Shown here in pieces: positions 1-4,204 of a stretch of DNA of 7,617 bases; the stretch's first letter is position 1; each line of letters begins with the position of its first letter. A program made the position numbers and the translations under genes. Below the pieces are notes generated by a model that worked only from the letters and a program-made list of their open reading frames with translations, did no database searches and was not told the DNA's origin. Source of the stretch: Clostridiales bacterium (GTDB lineage: Bacteria; Bacillota; Clostridia; Oscillospirales; Acutalibacteraceae); assembly GCA_019418545.1 (NCBI GenBank), contig DYBQ01000108.1:1-7617 (forward strand), written 5' to 3'.

Positions 1-10
1 CTCGGTTTTG

Positions 11-39
11 TTTACACCATTTTCGTCCTTTACACCATT
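11..39 (+). repeat. Direct repeat pair TTTACACCATT, outer left
   Basis: The 11-base sequence TTTACACCATT occurs exactly at 11-21 and again at 29-39, with starts 18 bases apart. Its core TTTACACC reappears inverted (GGTGTAAA) in the pair at 178-198 on the other side of the region. This suggests a binding site for one protein, probably the arm-binding domain of the neighbouring integrase. The repeat is seen directly; the role is inferred. Confidence 0.6.
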
Positions 40-78
40 CAAGGGTTTCATTGTGGGGACGTGAATACGACCCGTACG

Positions 79-99
79 TAACTTCTTATAACTTCTTAA
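79..99 (+). repeat. Direct repeat pair with 10-base period, inner left
   Basis: TAACTTCTTA is followed at once by TAACTTCTTA plus A, a tandem repeat with a 10-base period, about one helical turn. The unit AACTT falls at 80-84 and 90-94. The same AACTT-5-AACTT pattern occurs on the opposite strand at 142-156. Same-face spacing suggests a protein binding site; a recombinase core or arm site is possible. The palindrome CGTACG lies just beside it at 73-78. Confidence 0.55.
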
Positions 100-140
100 A
101 ACCGTTGGTACACAGCACATGCGCAAAGCCATCTTACCCA

Positions 141-157
141 TAAGTTCTTATAAGTTC
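141..157 (-). repeat. Direct repeat pair with 10-base period, inner right (inverted copy)
   Basis: On the plus strand TAAGTTC occurs twice with a 10-base period (141-147 and 151-157). Read on the minus strand this gives AACTT-5-AACTT, the inverted counterpart of the pair at 80-94. The centre includes the perfect palindrome CTTATAAG. It probably binds the same protein as the left pair; the role is inferred. Confidence 0.55.
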
Positions 158-177
158 ACGCAACTCTGCTTTGAAAA

Positions 178-201
178 GGTGTAAAATCAGGTGTAAAAAT
201 C
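178..201 (-). repeat. Tandem repeat pair GGTGTAAAA, outer right (inverted copy)
   Basis: GGTGTAAAA occurs at 178-186 and 190-198, a 12-base period, just beyond the int stop codon. On the minus strand it reads TTTTACACC, matching the outer left TTTACACC pair in inverted orientation. Being next to int, it is a candidate arm-type integrase site. Confidence 0.55.
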
Positions 202-204
202 TCA

Positions 205-1476
205 TTAGCTGATTTTGACTTTTCCTTCGAGATTTGCGAAACTCTCCTTCTTCTTTTCTTTGGTTGCTTCGTTATAAATATTCATCGTTGTGGAGATATC
301 GGCATGTCCCATAATCTCTTGGATAACCTTGAGGTTGGTTTCATTCTCACAGAACCGTGTGCAGAATGTATGACGAAGATTATGGACTGTAAAATGTGGA
401 AGAAGTTCAGGTTGTCGCCGTTCTTCCTTTGCAGCTTCTGTTTCTTCTTTATTATAGTCTCTGGATATGCGCTCGATTGCCCTGTTAATACAGTGTGGCG
501 TTAGCGCGTCTCCATATCTATTGGAGAAGATAAAGCCGCTGTATCCATCTATGACCGTCTGATTGAAGCCCGTTCGCATTTGGCTTAGCCGTTCTTCCAA
601 TAATGCCTTTCTGACAGCTTCGAGCATAGGGATTACCCTTATGCCTGCTTTAGTCTTGGGCGTACTAACGTGAAACACACACCCTCCCCCGTCTTCCTGT
701 TGGCGGTATATCAGGCTGTGGTCAATGGTGATTATCTTTTCTTGGAAGTCGCAGTCTTGCCACCGCAATCCTATGATTTCTCCAACTCGACATCCTGTGC
801 CGAGCAGAACAGTAAAGAGCGGGAGCCAATGCCTGTACGTCTTGCTGCCCTTGATATACTCTATAAAAGCAGATTGCTGCGCTTCTGTCAAAGCATGGCG
901 CTTGGGCTTTTCCCAGTTATGGCTTCTCTTTATTTCTGCCATAGCCCCATCCGCCGGGTTGATACGAATCAGCCCATCCCTCATGGCTATCGTAAATACG
1001 GGGTGGATGATTGTGTTGATAATCTCCATGCTGTTGGGCTTAAACCCAATGTCTTTAATTAGATGGATATAGAACTTTTTGATATCGCTGAACTTTATAG
1101 AGGCAATATCTTTATAGCCAATTTCTTCTCTCACATACTTGTTGTACATATACTTATAGTTGGTTCTGGTAGAGGGTTTGAGTTCATACTTTGTCTCGAT
1201 ATAATCATCAAAGAAACGGTTCAAAGAGGTGCGGTATGCCTGATAGCTATTGATACCATCCTCTACATCTCGCCGAATTTCTTTCACCATATCTCTGAGT
1301 GCACGACACTCTCGCTTTCCTTTTGGAACTTTGTCCGTGCTTACCAGCTTCCAACTGTAGATGCTACGCTTCTCACCCTTCACATCGAAGTATCTGTACT
1401 CGTACTTGCCGTCACTCCTTTGTAGTTCTCCTTGTCGGAGAATCCTGCCCTTATTGTCGCGTCTCTTCTCGGACAT
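205..1476 (-). CDS. int: Tn916-family tyrosine recombinase (integrase)
   Basis: Site-specific recombinase that integrates and, with Xis, excises the element. The 423-residue product has an N-terminal Tn916-type DNA-binding domain (about residues 1-70, beginning MSEKRRDNKGRILR, close to what I recall of Tn916 Int), a core-binding SAM-like domain (about 78-180) and a C-terminal catalytic domain (about 195-410). Visible catalytic residues are Arg230 in GTGCRVGE, a Lys in TPKTKAG (274 or 276), His365 and Arg368 in HNLRHT, His391 in GHADIS and the nucleophile Tyr401 in NIYNEAT, so the enzyme looks intact. I chose the ATG at 1476 because GGAAGGAG lies 5 bases upstream; an in-frame ATG ten codons earlier (1506) would place this ribosome binding site inside the gene. 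It follows xis after 80 bases that hold a good promoter. Confidence 0.96.
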   Translation of the reverse strand: MSEKRRDNKGRILRQGELQRSDGKYEYRYFDVKGEKRSIYSWKLVSTDKVPKGKRECRALRDMVKEIRRDVEDGINSYQAYRTSLNRFFDDYIETKYELKPSTRTNYKYMYNKYVREEIGYKDIASIKFSDIKKFYIHLIKDIGFKPNSMEIINTIIHPVFTIAMRDGLIRINPADGAMAEIKRSHNWEKPKRHALTEAQQSAFIEYIKGSKTYRHWLPLFTVLLGTGCRVGEIIGLRWQDCDFQEKIITIDHSLIYRQQEDGGGCVFHVSTPKTKAGIRVIPMLEAVRKALLEERLSQMRTGFNQTVIDGYSGFIFSNRYGDALTPHCINRAIERISRDYNKEETEAAKEERRQPELLPHFTVHNLRHTFCTRFCENETNLKVIQEIMGHADISTTMNIYNEATKEKKKESFANLEGKVKIS

Positions 1477-1522
1477 ACACAGCTCCTTCCGATAAAGAGC
1501 CCACAATAATACGACTTAACCC

Positions 1523-1551
1523 AGTGTATCATAGCCGGCTCCCTTTTTCAA
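1523..1551 (-). promoter_or_regulatory. Predicted sigma-70 type promoter for int
   Basis: On the minus strand TTGAAA (1551-1546) is followed after exactly 17 bases by TACACT (1528-1523), with a TG one base before the -10 hexamer (extended -10). It lies in the 80-base gap between xis and int and points into int, about 47 bases upstream of the chosen int start. It would let int be made without xis. Prediction by eye only. Confidence 0.5.
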
Positions 1552-1556
1552 GATAT

Positions 1557-1763
1557 CTAAATTAAATTGTGACGGTCTATATACTCTTCAAACTTTTTGC
1601 GTTTGATTTGAGGTCTGTTGCCGTTCCACAATATGTAATCTGCATCATTATCTTCGCTAATAAGCTTTCGCAGTTTATTCTCTCCTACTCGGAAGTACGC
1701 CGCAGCCTCTTCGACGCTCATCGTGTAGCGTTCCCAAAAAGGAATCTGCGTCATTCTGTTCAT
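1557..1763 (-). CDS. xis: Tn916-type excisionase
   Basis: Small recombination directionality factor that binds and bends attachment-site DNA and turns the integrase towards excision. The 68-residue product carries the hallmark IPFWERYTMSVEEAAAYF near its start, then a winged-helix region with VGENKLRKL (26-34) and a basic end with QIKRKKFEEYID (52-63), closely matching Tn916 Xis as I recall it, which is about 67 residues. The ATG at 1763 has AGGTGG just upstream; an ATG three codons later (1754) is possible and has more usual spacing from that site. The reading frame is open back to 1880, but that extension crosses the terminator hairpin and the end of the upstream gene and is not credible. 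The gene begins only about 20 bases after the T-tract of that terminator, with no room for its own promoter, so read-through from the long operon is likely required. Confidence 0.93.
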   Translation of the reverse strand: MNRMTQIPFWERYTMSVEEAAAYFRVGENKLRKLISEDNDADYILWNGNRPQIKRKKFEEYIDRHNLI

Positions 1764-1782
1764 ATACCACCTACTTTCGGCA

Positions 1783-1814
1783 AATAAAAAATAGGGCTGG
1801 CTTGATGCCAGCCC
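1783..1814 (-). terminator. Rho-independent terminator at the end of the long operon
   Basis: On the minus strand GGGCTGGC (1814-1807), a five-base loop ATCAA and GCCAGCCC (1801-1794) form a perfect 8-base-pair, GC-rich stem. It is followed by TATTTTTTATTT. It starts 7 bases after the stop codon of the membrane-protein gene and ends just before the xis ribosome binding site, so it separates the nucleotide-metabolism operon from xis-int. Confidence 0.9.
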
Positions 1815-1821
1815 ATTCTTT

Positions 1822-2016
1822 CTACTTCTTGAGTAACCAATGGTCTTTAACCAAGATAACGATGAAAACAATCGCCACAATTACGAGCTGAATCCAGATT
1901 GGTGATAGCACCCATACCCAGCTCCATGTAATCACACCAAGGAGCTTGAGTACAATAAAGATAACAACCAGTACATCCAGCAGGCCAAGCCCGCTGCTCG
2001 TTTTCTTATCTCTCAT
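1822..2016 (-). CDS. Small two-helix membrane protein of phages and mobile elements
   Basis: A 64-residue protein with a short basic start (MRDKK), a hydrophobic helix at about 11-31, a tryptophan-rich turn (TWSWVWVLSPIW, 30-41), a second helix at about 41-56 and a basic end (WLLKK). The pattern LLDVL-FIVLKLLG-ITWSWxWVLSPIW is one I associate with proteins annotated as transmembrane Fragile-X-F-type in Clostridia and their phages. That name is a database label and tells nothing about function. Probably in the host cytoplasmic membrane. The gene starts 5 bases after the dUTPase stop, with AGAGG/AAGGG upstream overlapping the dUTPase end, and is the last gene before the terminator. A role in host-membrane effects or superinfection is possible, but nothing in the sequence shows it. 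Confidence 0.8.
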   Translation of the reverse strand: MRDKKTSSGLGLLDVLVVIFIVLKLLGVITWSWVWVLSPIWIQLVIVAIVFIVILVKDHWLLKK

Positions 2017-2021
2017 CGCCC

Positions 2022-2546
2022 TTACCTCTTTGCGTCCGTGGAACCCATGCCGCCATTTCTGACGGTGCTTGCGTCATCGGAGTATGTAATTCCGTATGGA
2101 ATGAAGATTGCCTGAGCGAACCCATCTCCTTGTTTGACCGTGACCGTTTTCCCCTCATTGCTGTCGTTCGTAATTTTGACGAAGATATGCCCCTCGTTGT
2201 CGGAGTAATAATAGTCGCTATCAATTACTCCCATTGTGTTGTTAAGTTGGATGCGGTACTTAAATCCAAGACCACTTCTGGGAAGGCAGCCGAGCCACCA
2301 TCCGTCTTCAATCTTCACACGGATTCCTGTTGGGATTTTGATTGTCTTGCCCGGCTGAAGAATAAACGGGATGGGTGACTTAAAGTCATATCCGGCAGAA
2401 CCTGATGTCGCTCGGACTGGCAGAGGGATGGCCTCCCAGATTTCACGCAGTTCATCTTCGGTATATCCAATATCATGGAATGCATCGTCCATTGCAATAC
2501 GGAATTGCTCAAAACTTACTTTTTCAAACTCTCCAACACGATTCAT
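2022..2546 (-). CDS. dut: Trimeric-type dUTPase (deoxyuridine triphosphate nucleotidohydrolase)
   Basis: Hydrolyses dUTP to dUMP and diphosphate, keeping uracil out of DNA and feeding dTMP synthesis. All five family motifs are visible in the 174 residues: motif 1 ATSGSAGYDF (46-55), motif 2 PRSGLGFKY (89-97), motif 3 NTMGVIDSDYY (103-113) with the catalytic Asp109, motif 4 GDGFAQAIFIP (140-150) and the C-terminal, P-loop-like motif 5 RNGGMGST (163-170), where Met replaces the usual aromatic residue. The first 40 or so residues form a predicted acidic helical extension not found in the usual proteins of about 145 residues. A GGGGG ribosome binding site precedes the ATG, and the gene lies 13 bases after the 3D-domain gene. 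It fits the nucleotide theme of the operon. Confidence 0.95.
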   Translation of the reverse strand: MNRVGEFEKVSFEQFRIAMDDAFHDIGYTEDELREIWEAIPLPVRATSGSAGYDFKSPIPFILQPGKTIKIPTGIRVKIEDGWWLGCLPRSGLGFKYRIQLNNTMGVIDSDYYYSDNEGHIFVKITNDSNEGKTVTVKQGDGFAQAIFIPYGITYSDDASTVRNGGMGSTDAKR

Positions 2547-2559
2547 GCTGTGTTCCCCC

Positions 2560-3126
2560 TTATTTCACATATACATCTTTGTAAACAACGCCAAGTCTGT
2601 ACGCCTCTTCATGGCTGCTGACGCACACATCAATTCGGTTTCCCTTGATTGCACTCCCTGTATCCTGCGCCTTAAACTCGCCGTATCCATCAATATAAAC
2701 TGTGCTGTTCAGCTTGATGACCGACGGGTCAACCGCAATGGTGTACCACGGTGTCAGCCGTGCGCCCGTAGCAGTACCAGTGTAGCCACCGTTGCAAATA
2801 GAGCAAGGGCAATAATGGGAAATGCGAAAGGTGCCTATGTATGTACCCTTTGACTGTTCTTCAGCAACTGCCTTGTCGTACTGCTGGTACAGGTCTGTGA
2901 GAATCTCTTGTTGCTCCCACCATTTTTCCTGTGCAAACAGGATGGCTGGGTGGTCTTCCTCTTCCCCAAACCCACGTACATATTCTGCGATTTGGTGCGC
3001 CTCATTCTGCTTTTGGATTGCAGCGTCAATGTTGCTCTTAATATCATTTGCACTGGCAGCACCAGCCAAAGAAAACATAGCCGCACAAACAAATACGGTC
3101 GTTAAAATCTTTTGCGCTTTCTTGAT
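2560..3126 (-). CDS. Secreted 3D (Asp-Asp-Asp) domain protein, probable cell-wall enzyme, with ATC start
   Basis: The 3D domain is the double-psi beta-barrel core shared with MltA-type lytic transglycosylases and the ends of YabE/YocH-like wall proteins, so a peptidoglycan-cleaving role outside the membrane is likely. In the 188-residue reading the first 26 residues form a signal peptide (lysines, hydrophobic stretch, cleavage after ASA), 27-95 are a charged helical linker, and 97-188 are the 3D domain. Its three aspartates are Asp133 (AVDPS), Asp155 (QDTGSAIKG) and Asp166 (NRIDV); a YCPCSIC cluster begins the domain. The first ATG (3078) has no ribosome binding site and would cut the signal peptide. 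AAAGGAG lies 7 bases before the in-frame ATC at 3124-3126, so I extend to there; a sequence error is possible. The domain call is firm, the start less so. Confidence 0.88.
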   Translation of the reverse strand: MKKAQKILTTVFVCAAMFSLAGAASANDIKSNIDAAIQKQNEAHQIAEYVRGFGEEEDHPAILFAQEKWWEQQEILTDLYQQYDKAVAEEQSKGTYIGTFRISHYCPCSICNGGYTGTATGARLTPWYTIAVDPSVIKLNSTVYIDGYGEFKAQDTGSAIKGNRIDVCVSSHEEAYRLGVVYKDVYVK

Positions 3127-3141
3127 AGTAACACTCCTTTA
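3124..3141 (-). promoter_or_regulatory. Ribosome binding site pointing to a non-standard ATC start
   Basis: The minus strand reads TAAAGGAGTGTTACTATC. AGGAG is 7 bases from ATC, the spacing expected for an initiation codon. The in-frame stop TAA (3141-3139) lies immediately upstream and no ATG, GTG or TTG lies in this frame between that stop and the ATG at 3078. The GTG within AGGAGTG is in another frame that stops after ten codons. Confidence 0.6.
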
Positions 3142-3152
3142 CTTACATCCGG

Positions 3153-3356
3153 TCATTGTTTTTCACTCGCCGCATTACAGGTACATGTAGGCTGAGTTGC
3201 CCAATATGGGACAACCATAGGCGTCGTATATGGAGAGGTATCCGGCAGTTGGAAATACGGCGAGTCGTATTCCACTGTCTCTGTCATGGTTTTCTTAACC
3301 ATTTTACCTTCGCTATTATATTCATACACAGTTTCGACCACAGTTTGCTTAGTCAT
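3153..3356 (-). CDS. Small protein of unknown function
   Basis: I do not recognise this 67-residue product. It begins MTKQTVVETVYEYNSEGKMV, with two threonine/glutamate/valine-rich segments (VVETVYEY and MTETVEYD) that look like beta strands around a Gly turn. A proline- and tyrosine-rich middle follows (SPYTTPMVVPYW, 41-52), then a TCTCN cysteine pair (58-60) and a charged tail. There is no signal peptide or membrane helix. I chose the ATG at 3356 because AAAGGAG lies 8 bases upstream, inside the end of the FTR-like gene; an earlier in-frame ATG (3392) overlaps that gene and lacks such a site. Only 2 bases separate it from the FTR-like gene, so the two are probably made together. The CxC pair might be redox-active or bind metal, but this is a guess. 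Confidence 0.75.
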   Translation of the reverse strand: MTKQTVVETVYEYNSEGKMVKKTMTETVEYDSPYFQLPDTSPYTTPMVVPYWATQPTCTCNAASEKQ

Positions 3357-3358
3357 TT

Positions 3359-3541
3359 TTACTTCTCCTTTATGTACAGTCCACAATTGCACATTCCCTC
3401 TTCCATCTCTCGGAACTCTTTACACATGCATTTGGTGTCTTTATTCTTTAACAGAGCACAAGGGCAATAGCCTGAATTTGCTTTGAGCTGCCGCCTGATT
3501 TCAGCGACGTATTCCTTATCTGGATTGGTATAAATCCTCAT
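3359..3541 (-). CDS. Ferredoxin-thioredoxin reductase catalytic-chain-like iron-sulphur protein
   Basis: The 60-residue product has three CxC motifs: CPC (26-28), CMC (38-40) and CNC (51-53). This order matches the catalytic chain of ferredoxin-thioredoxin reductase, where CPC, CPC and CHC bind a 4Fe-4S cluster next to a redox disulphide. By that pattern Cys26, 38, 40 and 51 would hold the cluster, and Cys28 and 53 would form the disulphide. Differences from plant FTR are clear: about half the length, 9 rather than 16 residues between the first two motifs, 10 rather than 8 between the last two, and Asn in place of the His of CHC. Lying in the same operon as NrdD and a redoxin, it likely passes ferredoxin electrons to the redoxin, as the ferredoxin disulphide reductase of Methanosarcina barkeri does for its class III reductase. 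GAGG lies 9 bases before the ATG, one base after the preceding stop. Confidence 0.8.
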   Translation of the reverse strand: MRIYTNPDKEYVAEIRRQLKANSGYCPCALLKNKDTKCMCKEFREMEEGMCNCGLYIKEK

Positions 3542-3542
3542 T

Positions 3543-3722
3543 TCACTCTACCTCTTGTTCGTATACGATATAGCCGAGCCTTTCCATATCACTTTCGAAT
3601 AACTGCCAAAACCCCTCGAACCGTGGGTCATTCGTGCTTTGAATCAAACCAGTACGGAGCATTGCCAGAGTAGCAATCCCCTTTGGTGTAATCACATACT
3701 TTTCTTCGCTTTCCTTTGGCAT
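3543..3722 (-). CDS. Small protein of unknown function between nrdG and FTR-like gene
   Basis: A 59-residue open frame beginning MPKESEEKYVITPKGIATLAML and ending YIVYEQEVE. Its ATG overlaps the stop of the nrdG-like gene as TAATG, AAAGGA lies 7 bases upstream, and one base separates its stop from the FTR-like start, so translation is well supported. YVITPKGIATLAMLRTGLI looks like one helix and wing of a winged-helix fold, but it is too short for certainty. An acidic, amphipathic second half follows (FWQLFESDMERLGY). There are no cysteines, signal peptide or membrane segment. Its place inside the reductase cluster suggests a linked role, perhaps an accessory or regulatory subunit, which is inference only. 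Confidence 0.75.
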   Translation of the reverse strand: MPKESEEKYVITPKGIATLAMLRTGLIQSTNDPRFEGFWQLFESDMERLGYIVYEQEVE

Positions 3723-4204
3723 TATGAAATCCTTTCTGCAAATTGGTTATCAGAGGACAACTCTATGCCAAGTACATCATCGTATCGGCTTGGCTTGTTT
3801 GGTATGAACCTCCCAAACTTCACTACAATGTTGCCCAGCGGCCGGAGTGCATCCAGCTCCTTACTGATTTCTGATGGGTAATAGCCTGTGTATATAACAA
3901 ATGGCGCTGTACACCCATTCTCACGGAACAGACTAATCAGAGCTGTGACCTCGCCTATCTGCATCATTGGCTCCATGCCACCGATAACCACTGCTTTGGC
4001 AATTGGGTTAGATGTAAAGTGCTTGTATATAACACTGTCTGCGATTTCTTTTGTATCGGACTGGGCAAGGGGTGAGTTTTGGCACACCCCTATGTCCAGA
4101 CCAAGTTCTGTACAACATTTGAAATCACAGAAGCAGGTGTTGATAAACATTGATGGGACTTTATAATTGACAAAATCCTCTTCTATGACTCCTTTAACGT
4201 GCAT
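3722..4204 (-). CDS. nrdG: NrdG-like radical SAM activating protein for anaerobic ribonucleotide reductase
   Basis: Activases of this type use a 4Fe-4S cluster and S-adenosylmethionine to place the glycyl radical on NrdD. The 160-residue product has the length of NrdG. It has a cysteine-rich segment after PSMFI (TCFCDFKCC, 23-31, then DIGVCQN, 37-43), a GGMEP SAM-binding turn (75-79) and further barrel strands (FVIYTGY 102-108, NIVVKFGRF 125-133). The cluster motif is unusual: Cys26 and Cys30 fit the start of CxxxCxxC but position 33 is Glu, so the third ligand is probably Cys41, giving Cx3Cx10C. Related phage-type proteins keep a CQN at that place as I recall. The chosen ATG (4204) overlaps the nrdD stop as TAATG with GAGG upstream; an earlier ATG (4240) lies inside nrdD. 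The pairing with nrdD supports the call. Confidence 0.87.
   Translation of the reverse strand: MHVKGVIEEDFVNYKVPSMFINTCFCDFKCCTELGLDIGVCQNSPLAQSDTKEIADSVIYKHFTSNPIAKAVVIGGMEPMMQIGEVTALISLFRENGCTAPFVIYTGYYPSEISKELDALRPLGNIVVKFGRFIPNKPSRYDDVLGIELSSDNQFAERIS

Larger units (their letters stand above)
1..204. other. Non-coding region beyond int, probable attachment or recombinase-binding region
   Basis: No convincing gene lies in these bases; they follow the stop codon of the integrase gene and run to the window edge. They contain four pairs of short repeats in a nested mirror arrangement: an outer TTTACACC pair at 11-39, an inner AACTT pair at 80-94, then the inner pair inverted at 142-156 and the outer pair inverted at 178-198. 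Known tyrosine recombinases of the Tn916/lambda type bind paired arm sites and inverted core sites next to their own gene, so an attachment region is the natural reading. Having outer sites on both sides of a centre suits a whole attP (circular or phage form) better than one integrated end, but this is inference. A replication origin or an operator cluster is a possible alternative. The crossover point cannot be placed. Confidence 0.45.

Noticed and set aside
1..204. A small gene, tRNA or CRISPR array in the region beyond int
   Set aside because: No long open frame, no cloverleaf, and the repeats are too short and irregularly spaced for CRISPR.
670..1425. Several plus-strand open frames opposite the integrase
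   Set aside because: They overlap a gene with intact catalytic motifs, lack ribosome binding sites and show no recognisable domain.
1477..1506. Ten-codon N-terminal extension of the integrase
   Set aside because: The extension encodes the GGAAGGAG ribosome binding site of the start at 1476, and Tn916-type integrases begin with the sequence found at that start.
205..1763. A complete Tn916-like conjugative transposon
   Set aside because: Only int and xis resemble Tn916; no conjugation, relaxase or resistance genes are visible, and the neighbouring genes are phage-like nucleotide metabolism.
1557..1880. A longer 107-codon reading of xis starting at 1880
   Set aside because: The extra 39 codons run through the end of the membrane-protein gene and the terminator hairpin and have no ribosome binding site; the Xis family is about 67 residues, matching the start at 1763.
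2006..2224. Minus-strand frame inside the dUTPase gene
   Set aside because: Shifted frame of dUTPase motifs 3-5, with low-complexity Thr/Arg/Ser composition and no ribosome binding site.
2835..3092. Minus-strand frame starting MFVRLCFLWLVLP that overlaps the 3D-domain gene
   Set aside because: It looks like a signal peptide only because it is the shifted frame of the real one; the remainder has no domain and the 3D frame is clearly coding.
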